NCBI RefSeq assembly: GCF_027409185.1
Contig: NC_084462.1
Span: 23,287,577 to 23,351,576 of the forward strand
Length of the DNA: 64,000 nt
Reading direction: 5' to 3'
Source of the DNA: Cynocephalus volans
Taxonomy: Eukaryota > Chordata > Mammalia > Dermoptera > Cynocephalidae
The notes under the pieces: generated by a model
The model's input: the letters and a program-made list of their open reading frames with translations, nothing else
The model's database searches: none
Told to the model about the DNA's origin: nothing
Position numbers and translations under genes: made by a program
Shown here: positions 48,205 to 60,950 of the stretch, piece by piece
How positions within the stretch are numbered: position 1 is the stretch's first letter
Layout: each line of letters opens with the position of its first letter

Positions 48205-51200
48205 TGCAAACAGGGACAGTTTGACTTCATTTTTTCCAACCTGGATGCCCTTTATTTCCTTATCTTTTCTGATTGCTCTGGCTAGTACTTCCAATACTGT
48301 GTTGAATAGGAGTGGTGAGAGTGGTCATCCTTGTGTAGTTCCTGTTGTTAAGGGAAAAGCTTTCTGCTTTTCCCCATTCAGGATGATATTGGCAGTGGGC
48401 TTATCATATATGGCTTCAATTATGTTGAGATACTTTCCATCTATACCTAACTTGTAGAGAGTCTTCCTCATGAATGAACGTTGAATTTTGTCAGATGCTT
48501 TTTCAGCATCTACATAGATGATCATATGGTCTTTGTCTTTGATTTTATTGATGTGGTGTATCCCATTTATTGATTTGCATATGTGGAATTAACCTTGCAT
48601 CCCTGGGATGAATCTCACTTGTTCATGGTGTATTATTTTGTGTATGTGCTGCTGTATTCTGTTAGCTAGTATTTTATTTAGGATTTTTGCATCTATATTC
48701 ATCAAAGATATTGGCCTGTAGTGTTCTTTTTTTGTTGTATCTTTGTCTGGTTTTGGTATCAGGGTGATGTTTGCTTCATAGAATGTGTTTGGGAGAATAG
48801 CCTTTGTTTCAGTCTTTTGGAATAGTTTGTAGAGAATTAGTATCAATTCCCCTTTGAAGGTTTGGTAGAATTCTGCAGTGAACGCATCTGGTTGTGCACT
48901 TTTCTTTGTTGGGAGCCTTTTGATAATAGCTTCAATGTCTTTTGTTGTTATTGGTCTGTTCAGATTTTCTACATCTTCTTGGTTCAGTTTTGGTAGTTTG
49001 TGTGTGTCCAGAAATTTATCCATTTCTTCCAGATTTTCAAATTTTTGGCATATACTTGTTTATAGTAGTGTCTAATGATTTCTTGTATTTCTGAGTTATC
49101 AGTTGCAATATCACTTTTTTCATTTCTAATTTTTGTTATTTGGTTCTTCTCTCTTCTTACAGTTAGCCTTGCTAATGGTTTGTCAATTTTATTTATCTTT
49201 TCAAAGACCCAACTTTTTGATTCATTGATCTTTTGTATCATTTTTTGGGTTTCCACTTCATTAAGTTCTGCTCTGATCTTAATTATTTCTTTCCGTCTAC
49301 TAACTTTGGGTTTGGATTGTTCTTGTTTTTCTAGTTCTTTAAGGTGAAGTGTTAGGTTGTTTATTTGCCATCTTTCTATTCTTCTGAGGTAAGCATTTAA
49401 TGCTATAAATTTCCCCCACAGCACTGCTTTTGCAGTTCCCTCAGTTTTTGGTATGATGTATCATTGTTTTCATTAGTTTCAATAAATTTTTTTTAAAAAG
49501 ATGATCAGTAAGGGGATCTTAACCCTTGACTTGGTGGTGTCAGCACCACGCTCATCCAATGAGATAATGGCCATCCCTATATGGGATCCAAACCCGTGGC
49601 CTTAGTTTTATCAACACCACACTCTCCCAAGTGAGCCATGGGCTGTCCCAGTTTCAATAAATTTTTTGATTTCCTATTTAATTTCTTCTTGGACCCATGT
49701 GTCATAAAGTAGAATGCTGTTTAATTTCCATGTGTTTGTATAGTTTCCAGAGTTTTGTTTGTTGTTGATTTCTAATTTTAATCCATTGTGATCTGAAAAA
49801 ATACATGGAATAATTCAAATTTTAAAAAATTTGTTGAGACTTGATTTGTGACCTAACATGTGATCGATCCTGGAGAGTTTTCCATGTGCTGATGAGAAGA
49901 ATGAATGTTCTGAGGTCATTGGATGGAATGTTCTGTAGGTATCTGCCAATTCCATTTGGTCTGAAGTGTTATTTAGATCTTGTGTTTCTGTGCTGATTCT
50001 TTGCCTAGATGATCTGTCTAAAATTGAGAGTGTGGTGTTCATGTCCCCTGCTATTATGGTATTAGTGTCTATCTCATTCTTTAGGTCTAATAGTGTTTGC
50101 TTTATAAGTCTGGCTGCTCCAATGTTGGGTGTGTATATATTTATGATTATTTTCTCTTCTTGTTGGTTAAATCCTTTTATCATTATATAGTAGCCTTCTT
50201 TATCTCTTTTTATGATTTTTGGTTTAAAGTCTATTTTACCTGATATAAGAATAGCTACTCTGACTCATTTTTCATTTCTATTTTTCCATCCTTTTACTCT
50301 TAGTCTATGTGTGTCTTTACAGGTGAGGTGAGTCTCTTGAAGGCAGCATATAGTTGGGTCCACCTTTTTAATCCAGTCAGTCAGTCTGTGTCTTTTGAGT
50401 GGGGAATTTAATCCTCTTACATTAAGAGTTGTTATTGAAAGGTGTTGATTTACTCCTAGCATTTTATTGATTTTTGTTTGGATGTCTTAGGTAACTTTTG
50501 TTCCTTTTTTATGATTTAGTGTTTGTTTTCTGTATTTGTTGGTTTCTTGGGGTGGTAGATAAACTTTTTTACCTCTTTATTGTCAGCATTTTTATTTTAC
50601 TAGTGGGTTTTGTTTTTTCTTGAGTATTTACGGCTGTGGTGGTTGTTTTTCAGGTACCAAACCCAGTACTCCCTTGAGAATTTCTTGTAAGGCTCGTCAT
50701 GGGTAGTGAACTCCAGAAGTTTTTGTTTGTCTGAGAAATATACTGTTTGTCTTTCATTTTGGAAGGATAGCCTTGCCAGATAAAGTATTCTTGGCTGGCA
50801 ATCTTTGTCTTTTGGTATTTTGAATATATCATCCCATTCTTTTCTGGATTTTAGGGTTTCTGATAAAAAGTCTGATGTTAGTCTGATTGGGGCTCCCTTA
50901 TATGTCACTTGATGCTTCTCTCTTGCAGTTTTTAAGATTCTCTCTTTGTCTTTGAGTTTTGCCAATTTGACTATAACATGCCTTGGAGAGGATGTTTTTT
51001 TGGTTGAATCTGTTTGGGGACCTTTGAGCTCCCTGGATCAGAAGGTTTGTATTTCACCCTGTACATGGGAAGTTTTCTGTTACTATTCCTTGAACAGATT
51101 TTCAATGTCTTTTCCTTTCTCCTCTCCTTCTGGAATACCAATAATTGGGATTTTAGAGTGCTTGAGATTGTCTGTTATCTCTCTTAGATTTTCCTCATTA

Positions 51201-51950
51201 TTTTAAATTCTTTTTTCCTTTTTTTTGTCTGCCCGAATTATTTTGAAAAGACCATCTTCAAGATCTGAAATTCTTTCTTCTGCTTGCTCTACCCTGCTGC
51301 TCAAGCTCTCCATTTTGTTTTTTTTTATATCATTGAGTGACTCTTTCATTTCTAGAAGTTCTGCTACACTCTTTTCAAAGGTATTAATCTCTTTGTAAAT
51401 TTCCTCCTTCATATTCTGGATATTTTTCTTGTTTCATTGTGTTCTCTAATTGAGTCTTCCTTTATTTCTTCAAGTTTTCTTAAGATCTTTTCTTGGAATT
51501 CTTTTTCAGACATTTTAAGGGTTCCCTGTTCCATGGAGTCTGACATTGGAGCATTACTTTATTCTTTCGGTGCTGTCATTTCTTCTTGTTTATTTGTAGT
51601 TCTAGTATTTTTTCGTTGACATTTGGCCATTTGGTAGAGGGTTTTCTTTTTCTATTAAAGTGAGGTTGGCTGTGGAGTGGCCCTGGCTGTTACTGTGGTG
51701 GTTAATTGTCTTTGCTTGACAGTAGGTGTGGTGGTGGTTATGGGTTATGTTAAATCACCTTGGGCCCTGTTCCAGAATTTGTGGTCATAGAATTAGCCCC
51801 CAGCTGGCTCACCTCTGTGGGTCAGGTGGTGGGGGCTGGTGCTCCCCTCCGGGTCGTAGGAATGGGGAGGGGTTGCTGGCGCTGTGTGGGTCTGCTGGGC
51901 TCACCTCTTGGAGGTGGCTCGGGCCGCAGTGGCGGGAGGCAGGGAAACTG
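48205..51950 (-). mobile_element. L1 with 5' UTR, ORF1 and 5' half of ORF2; tail missing
   Basis: Antisense L1 abutting the previous one. From right to left: GC-rich 5' UTR (51660-51950), ORF1 from an ATG at 51630 (coiled-coil segment at 51203-51412; C-terminal ERILKTAREKHQVTYKG and RLTSDFLSETLKSRKEWDD at 50600-50965), then ORF2 endonuclease (49815-50462; LNVRGLNSPLKRHRLTDWI, CCLQETHL) and RT (48325-49424). ORF1 has an early stop and ORF2 is shifted in several places. The sequence ends inside the RT at about 48205, so the ORF2 C-terminus, 3' UTR and A-tail are absent. Confidence 0.85.
49493..49649 (-). mobile_element. CYN SINE inserted in L1
   Basis: Antisense dimeric tRNA-Ile SINE (CAGTAAGGGGATCTTAACCC ... 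CTCCCAAGTGAGCCATGGG). Target-site duplications AGTTTCAATAAATTTTTT at 49475-49492 and 49650-49667 are perfect and 18 bp long. It is more CpG-depleted than the 19863 copy. Confidence 0.93.
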
Positions 51951-51954
51951 TCAG

Positions 51955-52200
51955 AATTTTCAAATATAGAATATTTGAACAAAAAAATGGAAAAAATTTG
52001 AACATCCATGTGCACATGAGCTAGATTCAGTAGTTAGCAATTTCCTCCATTTGCTTTATCCTGTCTATACACCCCTCCATCCAACAATCTGCTTTATTTT
52101 CTCCTGCATTTCAGGGTAAGTTGCAGCATGAGGACACTTCACCCGTAAACACTGCAGCATGCATGTCATTAACTAGATAAATGCTGTAAAGGTAACCTTC
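51955..52200 (-). repeat. Old L1/HAL1-type 3' end
   Basis: Antisense copy of the family at 5275: CAATTTCCTCCATTTGCTTT, GGGTAAGTTGCAGCATGAGG, CACCCGTAAACACTGCAGC. Confidence 0.5.
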
Positions 52201-53374
52201 TGATTCTGTGTTTATTTAAAATTTTGCTGTTTTGTTTATCATAGTTTTTTTTGCGTTAATATTGATTTTCAAAGATATCACGTTAGAGTATAATTTACCT
52301 TGATTACTGAGATTTTTGGCAACTTTGCGCTCAAGTGGAATGTGTCACTCTCCTCACATGGAAGTCCAGACTGAATTTTAAAAATATACTGTGTAGGTCA
52401 GGAAGGAATGAGCTCCTCCTACTCCTTTCTTTGGCTGCTTTGGGATTTATCTTTTCTTTGCCTACAGATTGCTTAACTTCAGGAAATGTTTAGGGGCCAG
52501 TTCTGCACCAGGTGAGGGAGAGGTGGGTGGGAGGAGTTTCAGCCATAGCAAGGGGTGAGGGAGAGTAGGGGATACTTCAAGACTCTAAGCAGATGGGGAA
52601 AGGTAGGGAGGGGGAGTCCCACCCAGGAACCTGTGCTCATACAGCTGGGCAGACACCACCAGCTCCAATTATAGTCTTGGGAATTAAGTCCCCAAACATA
52701 CATGACATCAGTGGCTCCTCACACAGCAGGCAGCAATAAAAGCTCTTTAGACACAAGCGAGAAAGGAAAAAGGTTCACAGTCCACACTCAGCAAGCTCCC
52801 AGCCTTTTAATTATATTTTTTTCAAATAAAATTTGAACTCATGAGTCTTTTTCTTGATAAAAAAAAAATACATTGTGCACTTTGGGGTTACTCTATAACT
52901 CCTGTTCTCTCTCAGCCACCAGTTGAATTTTTAAAATATTGAGCAAACATTTTATGGCTGGACTGCCAAGGGTCAGGTACCAGGCTGAGCAACATCCCCT
53001 ATTCTCTCTAGTCAAAGCCAGAATGAGCCAGACTTGCAGATCTAGGCCCCAAGCCCACTTCTGGTCACAGGACAGGGTCTGGCCTGGTCTGGGGTTCTTT
53101 GGGAGGGAAAGATGTAATAATTAACACCCATTTTATAGGGTAGGCAACTGAGGCTGAGGAAGTTTAAATAATTCATATGGGGCCTGTGCATCAGCTGCAT
53201 TCTGAGGATCCCTACATAGCTAGCTGTCTGTAGAATAGAGAGAATAGGAGTTTTAGGAGTCCATAGAAAGCCCAGGGACCACCTGGGCTGGGTTCCCAAC
53301 CACACCCTTTTCATGTCCCATCTGTCTCTGGCATATTCTCATAGATTGTTAACCATTTGTGGTTGCACAAAGTC
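52201..53374. other. Intergenic, mostly unique
   Basis: An antisense MIR scrap at about 53110-53185 (CCATTTTATAGGGTAGGCAA). Otherwise nothing recognised. Confidence 0.45.
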
Positions 53375-54095
53375 AAAATCCCAGAAATTTTACCACTTCA
53401 CCTCCGCTAGGATGGCCATTAAAAATAAAAGGAAAATGTGCTGGCGAGGGTGTGGAGAAATTGGAACCCTCTCACACTCGTGGAGAGAATGTAAAGTGGT
53501 GCAGCTGCTATGGGAAACAGTTTGGCGTTCCTCAAGAAGTCAAACAGGGAATTACCATATGACCCAGCAATTCCACTTGTAGTTATATATCTAAGATAAC
53601 TGAAAATAGTTACTTAAACAAATACATTCATAACAGCACAATTCAAAATAGCCAAAAGGTGGAAACGACTCAAACTTCGGTAAATAGATGAATGGCCAAA
53701 AATGTGGCATATCCATACAATGAGATATTCGGCCATAAAAGTAATGAAGTACTGACACATGCTACAACATAGGTGATACTTGAAAACATCATGCTAAGTG
53801 ACAGAAGTCAGTCAAAAAGGCCACATATTATATGATCCTGTTTCCATGAAATATTCAGAATGGGTAAACCCGTAGAGACAGAATGCACAATGGTGGTTGC
53901 CAGGGGCTGGGGAAAGGGAAGAGTAGGGAGAAACTGCTTAATGGTTACAGGATTGTAGTTTGGAGTGATGGGAATGTTTTGGAACTAGAAAGGTTGTGGT
54001 TACACAACACTGTGAATGTGCTAAATCCCACTTATTTGTTCACTTTAAAATGGTGAATTTTATGTTGTTTGAATTTTACCTCTGTACGTTTTCCA
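53375..54095 (+). mobile_element. L1M 3' end
   Basis: Sense L1 remnant: GAGGGTGTGGAGAAATTGGA, CAGTTTGGCGTTCCTCAAGA, ATGACCCAGCAATTCCACTT, CAATGGTGGTTGCCAGGGGC, TTTGTTCACTTTAAAATGGT. It includes the end of the ORF2 and the 3' UTR. Confidence 0.88.
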
Positions 54096-54825
54096 AAATC
54101 TCAGAAATATGTGCTAACAAGTATGAGGCATATGACTATGGTGCCTGTCAAGCCCAGTGACTTTCCACGAGCCGTCCCTAGCCAAGTTCAGCCCACCTCT
54201 GACCTCCAGCAGAAGATGCCTGATTCTGATTGGTTGCATGGTTATCCCCAGGGCCATGGGGCCTTCTGTACCAGTCCGAATTGGGTCTTCACTGTGCCCA
54301 GTGATATAATGCACCAAGGAGGGACAGACCATAAGACAAAGTGTGAACAAGACCCTCACAAAGGGAGCCATACCCAAAGACCCTAGGTGGGGTAATCCAC
54401 TGTAAGGAGATGACTGCAAAGACCCTGGAGCTTAGGGGAGGCAGAGATAAAGGAATCTGGAGCCATCCCAGGTGGGGGGCTTCCCAGAGGAGTGACACTC
54501 TGCTTGCACTACCACGGACACAGAACTGCATGCAGACATGAGAAGTGCTTGCTAATTTTCTGGGGAGAGGCTTCATTACTTTGATCCGATTATCAAAGGA
54601 ACCCATGTTCCAACTAAAGGTCGAGAACTCCAGCTTGTGAACTGAGGTGACCTCAGCTGAATGAACTCACTGGCTTTCTCCTTTCCATTTACCCCTAGCT
54701 GCCCATGAAATCGGGTCAGTACAAGTTACCTCATGAAACAGAAAAATATTAAATATTTTCCGTGATTTTCAAACTTTGCATTCTTTTCACCCTGGGATCC
54801 CCAAGCTGGATTCCGCAAAACAGAG

Positions 54826-54857
<32 letters not shown>

Positions 54858-54979
54858 AAAACACGTAAAAAGTCCTTACCATTTATAGCAAATAGTAAGT
54901 TAATTAGTGGGATTTCCTTTGTTTTAAAAAATGTTATTGTTTTTGAAAAGGTTACGTGTGCACGTGTTAAAGCATTAAA
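54096..54979. other. Intergenic, nothing recognised
   Basis: Unique apart from the (AAC)n tract listed separately. No exon recognised. Confidence 0.5.
54824..54858 (+). repeat. (CAA)n microsatellite
   Basis: About eleven CAA units followed by an A-run. Confidence 0.97.
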
Positions 54980-55430
54980 ATGGTAGAAGAGGATAATATT
55001 TTTATATTATTAAGAATGATGTCTTTTTTGATAGACACTTTTAAGAGATTAAGGAAATTCCTTGCTGTTAGTTATTAAAGACTTTTTAATATCATAAATG
55101 GGAGTTGGATATTATCAAATTATTTTTCTGAAGGTATCGAGAAAATACGACTTTTCTCCTTTAATCTATTGATATGATCATTGGTATCTATATATTTTTT
55201 CTCCTAACCACCCTTGAATTCCAGAGTGAAATTCAACTTGGTCACGGTGTATCATCTTTTGATCACTGCTGGATTTGGTTTGCTACTATTTTGTTGAACA
55301 TTTTTATGTTGCTGCTCATGAGTGAGACCGGATATAATTCCTTTGTTGTCCTGTTTTTTGGTGTGACTTGCTTTCATAGAATGAGTTAGGGATGATGCTC
55401 TGATTTTCAGTTCTATACATTGATTTGACA
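54980..55430 (-). mobile_element. L1M ORF2 fragment
   Basis: Antisense RT-region remnant: TTTAATCTATTGATATGATC, CCACCCTTGAATTCCAGAGT, TTGCTTTCATAGAATGAGTT. Confidence 0.8.
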
Positions 55431-57104
55431 CTTTGGGTTCTCTCAGCTTCAGCTCTAGATGGCTGTCAATGGTCCATGCCTCCTAGTAGTTAAGCCCCTG
55501 TGCAATCCTCTCTCCTTTCTGATGTTCTGATGGGTCCAGTGATCTGTACTTTTTAAAAGCTCGCTGTGCACTTGGAGTGTAACGTGCATCCTGGGTTGAC
55601 AGCCACTGTGTGTTCCTCCGTAGGAACTGGGAGCATGCAGTAGTGGGACCCTCCCCACCACCTGCCTGCTGAGGCAGTAGAAGAGCCTTGTTGGGGAAGA
55701 CGATGGCCTAAGTTGACTCCTGAAGGATGGTCAGGAATTTACCAGATGGAAAATGGGTTTGGCCTACTCCAGTCTGAAGAACAGCCTGTGCAGACACAAG
55801 GAGATGTGGACATGTCACATTTGGGGAGTTTGGGGAGTGGCAAATCATACTTTTTGTTTAAAACATCTCATCCATATGGAGAAATGGTCTGCGACAAGAC
55901 TGAGGAAGCCAGCTGAGGCCAGATGAAGAAGAGTCTTGCATTGCTACCTGGAGGCATTTAGCTTTTATACTGTGATAACAGGAGCAGTTGGAGCAATTAA
56001 AGCAAAGGAGAAAAGTTATAAGATTTGTGTTTTATGAGGTTTCTCTCTGGTGGCTGAGTAGGGGGGATTCCCTTGATAAGGCCAGCCTGGGGCCAGGCAA
56101 AACATGTTAGGACGGAACTGCAACAATTATGAGAGACAGCTCAGGCTTTGAAGTTCTTTTGCAACACATCCCATGATGCTTATCTTTTTATTCATTAATT
56201 TTCTGTTTCATTAATTTCATTGCACGTGTTCTTGTAAAGTTTGCTTAATGTCTTGATTTCTCTTGTTCTTTGGTTTAATCACCTTTTACTTTCTGCTTTC
56301 CTGGCAACACATATGATTCTGATTGTGACATGTCAGAACTAGTTGCAACATCCAGCTTCTGGCTGATGCCCCGAGTTCAGTGAACACTCAGTTTGGTAAT
56401 GGGTAGAAGGGTATGCTTGTGATCTTTGTTTTTGTATTCACAACCAGTTCTGTAGCATTTTGTAGCCACGTTGGCAGTGTACTGGTAAGTGTGGATAAAA
56501 TATTTGTCCCGTGTGAGGCTGACACACCCTGCCGAGTTATTTCAGGAGGCCCCTTGGAATCCAAGCACGTATTACACTGGCAAAATTTGGAAGCCTGTGT
56601 CCATGCCCTGGCTTCATGGTATAATCATTTGAGAAAGTCTCTTGCCCTTCTGTCTTTATCCACATCTGCAAAGTGGGTTTACCGTCTTCCCAGCACTAGT
56701 TATCTTACAGAGTTGTGAGGATCAATCAAGAGAGATGGGAAAAAACTTTATAAACTGTAAAGTACCACAGAGATGTTAGTGGTTAGTTTATCAGGAAAAA
56801 GACACTCTTGGATGGAGTAGAATGTGAGCAGCCATGAATAAGTCCTTGACCTCTTCCTCCTTTTGCTGTAAGGTCTACAGAAGTGCTTATGCTTTAAGGC
56901 AAGGGAGCAGAAAGGACGTTCCCCCAGCCACCCCCATTCTAGCTGTCATTAACAGGCTTGCTAGGGGTTCTCACCGTGTTCCTCTGTCTGGTCACTATCC
57001 ATTCAGGAGGCCTGGGTTGTACTGCTAGTTCTCCCACTAATTCTGTCTGGCCTTGGGAAAAGCTGAGGCTGTTTTAAAAGATTAGGACCTTTCTTCTAAA
57101 GCTA
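55431..57104. other. Intergenic, mostly unique
   Basis: 56585-56790 is a diverged sense MIR (GAGAAAGTCTCTTGCCCTTC, CTGCAAAGTGGGTTTACC, TTGTGAGGATCAATC). Nothing else recognised. Confidence 0.45.
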
Positions 57105-57300
57105 GACAATCTAAATTTGAATCCTGGCTGTGCTGGTAATTGGTGATGTAAACTTGATGGGTCGGTTAATCTTTCTGTGGCTCATTTGTAAAGTAAGGAT
57201 CATAACAATACCTGTGTCATAGGGTTGTTGGACAGATTGAATCAGTTAAAGAAGGCAAAGTACTTAGAATGATAAACATTAGGTGTTGTTGCCTGAAGTA
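57105..57300 (+). repeat. MIR SINE
   Basis: Sense MIR: TTTGAATCCTGGCTGTGCTG, CATTTGTAAAGTAAGGATCA, CATAGGGTTGTTGGACAGAT. Confidence 0.82.
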
Positions 57301-57308
57301 AGGTAGGG

Positions 57309-57332
57309 GTGTGTGTGTGTGTGTGTGTGTGT
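57309..57332 (+). repeat. (GT)12 microsatellite
   Basis: Perfect GT dinucleotide run just after the MIR. Confidence 0.97.
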
Positions 57333-57599
57333 CCATTTCTCTGTCCTGGTAGTCAAATCATTCTAGAATTTAAAGCTCAGGGCCTAAATGGGCTGTTTTC
57401 TTTTCCCAGGTTCATCCTATTCCATCTTTGCTCTTCATCTTGCCCATAGGATATCTTGGTTCCTGATGGAGAAGGAGGACCTGGGGGATCCAAAATGATA
57501 TAAAAGCGAAGGAAAATGAAGGAGAGGGATGTCTTAGAAAATCCTAGAGGGACACAGAGGCTGAGAGAGGTATAGGCAGTCCTGCAGGGGCTGTAGTTT

Positions 57600-60500
57600 T
57601 CTACTTTTGATGCATCTTTGTCTGGTTTTGGAATCAGGGTGATATTTGCTTCATAGAATGTGTTTGGCAGAATAGCCTATGTTACAATCTTTTGGAACAG
57701 TTTGTAGAGAATTGGTATCAGTTCCTCTTTGAACATTTGGTAGAACTCTGCAGTGAACCCATCTGGTCCTGGGCTTTTCTTTGTTGGGAGCCGTCTGATA
57801 ACAGCTGCAATCTCTTTTATTGTTATTGGTCTGTTCAGATTTTCTATCTCATCTTGCCTCAGTTTTAGTAGCTTGTATGCATTGAGAAATTTATCCATTT
57901 TCTCCAGATTTTCGAATTTGTTGGCATATGGTTGTGTATCGTAGTCTCTATGATTTCTCATATTTCTGAGGTGTCAGTTGTAATTTCACCTTTTTTATTT
58001 CTAATTTTTGTTATTTGGGTCTTTTCTTTTCTTTTCTTAGTTAGCCTTGCTAAAGGTTTGTCGATTTTATTAATCTTTTCAAAGAAACATCTTTTTGTTT
58101 CATTGATCTTTTGTATATTTTTCACGTTTCTATTTCATTTAGTTCTGCTTTGATCTTAATTATTTCTTTCCATCTACTAACTTTAGGTTTGGATTGTTCT
58201 TATTTTTCTAGATCTTTAAGGTGAAGTGTTAGGTTATTTATTTGCCATCTTTCCATTCTTCTGAAGTAAGCATTTAATGCAATAAATTTCCACCTTAAAA
58301 CTGCTTTTGCAGTATCCCACAGGTTTTGATATGATGTGTCATTATTTCTATTATTTTCAAGAAATTTTTTGATTTCATGTTTAATTTCTTCTTGGGCCCA
58401 CATGTCATTAAATAGAATATTGTTTAATTTCCATGAGCTTGTATAGTTTTCATAGTTTCGTTTATTATTGATTTCTAATTTTAATCCATTGTGATCAGAA
58501 AAAATACATGGAATAATTCTAATTTTTTAAATTTGTTAAGACTTGCTTTGTGACCTAACATGTGGTCTATCCTGGAGAATGTTTCATGTGCTGATGAGAA
58601 GAAAGAATATTCTGAGGTTGTTGGGTGGAATGTTCTGTGTATATCGGCCAAATCCAATTGGACTGAAGTATTGTTTAGATCTTGTGTTTCTCTGTTGATT
58701 TTTTGCCTAGATGATCTGTCCAATGATGAGAGTGGGTTGTTCAGGTCCCCCACTATTATGGTGTTAGTGTCTATGTCTTTCTTTAGATCTAATAGTGTTT
58801 GCTTTGTAATTCTGGCTGCTCTGACATTAGGTGCATATATATTTATGATTGTCATGTCTTCTTAATGGATAGATCCTTTTATCATTGTATATTGGCCACT
58901 TTTTATCTCTTTTAATAGTTTTTGTTTTAAAGTCTATTTTATCTGATATAAGAATAGCTACTCTAGCTTGTTTTTCATTTCTGCTTGCATGATATATCTT
59001 TTCCATCCTTTCGCTCTTAATCTATGTGTGTCTTTACAGGTCAAGCGAGTCTCTCAAAGACAGCATATTGTCGGGTCCATCTTTTTAATCCAGTCTGTAT
59101 CTTTTGAATGGGGACTTTAGTCCCTTTACATTCAGAATTGGTATTGATTTACTTGTAGCATTATACTGATATTTGTTTCGATGTCTTAAGTATCTTTTGT
59201 TGCTTTCTTTCAAATTTTCTGTTTGTCTTCTGTATTTGTTGGTTTCTTGGGGTGATAGATAAACTATTTTTTCTCTCTTTTGTTAGCATTTTTGTTTTGC
59301 TGGTAGGTATTGTTCTTTTTTGTGTATTCATGGTAGTGATGGTTGTTTTTGTGGTATCAAATCCAGTACTTCCTTGAAAATTTCTTGTATGGCAGTTTGT
59401 GCGGTAGTGAACTCCTGCAGTTTTTGCTTGTCTGAGAAATATACTATTTGTCCTTCATTTCAGAAGGATAGCCTTGCTGGGTAAAGTATTCTTGGCTGGC
59501 AATTTTTGTCCTTCAGTGTTTTGAATATATCATCCCATTCTTTTCTGGCTTTTAGAGTTTCTGATGAAAAGTCTGATGTTATTCTGATTAGGGCTCCCTT
59601 ATAAGTGACTTGCCGCTTCTCTCTTGCAGCTTTTAAGATTCTCTCTTTGTCTTTGATTTTTGTCAGTTTGATTATCACGTGTCTTGGAGAGAACCTTTTT
59701 GGGTTGAATGTGTTTGGTGATCTTTGGGCTTCCTGAATCTGAGGATCTGTGACTTTCCCTATACCTGGGACGTTTTCTGCTATTATTTCATTGATATGAT
59801 TTGAATGCCATTTCCTTTTTCCTCCCCTTCTGGAATACCCATGACTCAGACATTTGAGCGCTTAAGGTTGTCAGTTGTCTCTCTTAAATTTTCTTCAATT
59901 TTTTTGATTCTTTTTTCTGGTCTGCCTGTGAAAAAAATTCATACAGCCTGTCTTCAAGGTCAGAAATTCTCTCTTCTGCTTGTTCAAGTCTGCTGTTTAA
60001 ACTCTTTGTTGTATTTTTTATTTCATTGAATTAATCCTTCAGCTCCACAAGCTCAGCTACAGTCTTTTTCAAGGCATTGATTTCTTCGTACATTTCTTTT
60101 TTCAGATCCTGTATGTTCTTTCTCATGTCATTGTGTTGTTTCACTGAGTTTTCTTGTATCTCATTTAGTTTCCTTAGAATAGTTACTCTAAATTCCTTGT
60201 CTGTCATTTCAAAGACTTCCTGTTCCATAGGATCTAGTACTTGTAAGTTATTAATTTCCTTTGGTGGCGATGTACTTTCTTGATTTTTCATATTTCTGGT
60301 TTCTTTCCTTTGGTGTTTTGTCATTGTGGCCGGGGGTATCACAGTTCACTATTATCACCCTGATGTATGTCTTGAATCCTGAAGGGTCCGCTGCTTCTGG
60401 ACAGGAGAAACTAGCCTGGACCGGAAGTCCCACCCCACCTGCGTTCACCCGCTTGTCAGGCTCGGGTCTTGGAAACCCGAGCCTCTGGGGTCGCTCACGG

Positions 60501-60950
60501 AGACAGACTGTGCGGGGAGCCCCGCCCTAGCTGTGTTCACCAGCTCATCTGGCTCAGGGCTTGGGAACCCAGAGCGTCTCAGGTTGCTCACAGAGATGCG
60601 GGCGGCCTGGGCTGAAAGTCCCGCACCGTCAGCCTTCACTGGCTTGTCCAGCTCGGGGCTTGGGAACCCGTGCCTCCCAGGTCGCTCATGGAGATCGATG
60701 GCCTGCGCCAGAAGTCCCGCTCCGACCCCGAATGCCTTCTCTGGCCGGCAGGCTCAGGGCGTCTGGGCCCAAAAGCTCTAAAGCTCTAAAGTCTCTTTAG
60801 GAAATGGGGAGCAACCTATACTGGGGTCCCGTGGCGGGCGGCTCCTGTCCGTTCTAGCACAGATTTCGGTCCTCTGTCGCTGCTTCTCAAAAGCTGCAAA
60901 TTGGTCGCTGTGTGGGAGAGAGCGACACCAGGAACAGACTACCTGATGGT
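57600..60950 (-). mobile_element. L1 with CpG-rich repeated 5' region; tail missing
   Basis: Antisense L1. From right to left: 5' region at about 60350-60950 with short tandem repeats, ORF1 from the ATG at about 60342 or shortly inside it (coiled coil with RKLNEIQENSVKQHNDM; C-terminal ERILKAAREKRQVTYKG and SETLKARKEWDDIF at 59460-59678), then ORF2 endonuclease (58481-58855; MTIINIYAPNVRAAR, IIVGDLNNPLS) and RT N-terminal part (57677-57961; [20 protein letters not shown]). The copy stops at about 57600 within the RT. Stops and shifts disable both ORFs. It is the least decayed L1 here in its 5' region, with many intact CpGs. Confidence 0.85.
60380..60775 (-). repeat. Tandem 92-102 bp units in L1 5' UTR
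   Basis: Equivalent points (TTCACC/TTCACT/TTCTCT before a GGCTCGGG-like block) fall at 60444, 60536, 60635 and 60737, giving periods of 92, 99 and 102. Each unit contains a GGCTTGGGAACCC-like box, a GTCGCTCAnGGAGA box and an AAGTCCCGC box. A partial unit precedes 60444. Confidence 0.85.

Noticed and set aside
60380..60775. CpG island promoter of a host gene
   Set aside because: The CpG-rich block sits directly at the 5' end of an antisense L1 and is repetitive. No host exon is seen on either side.
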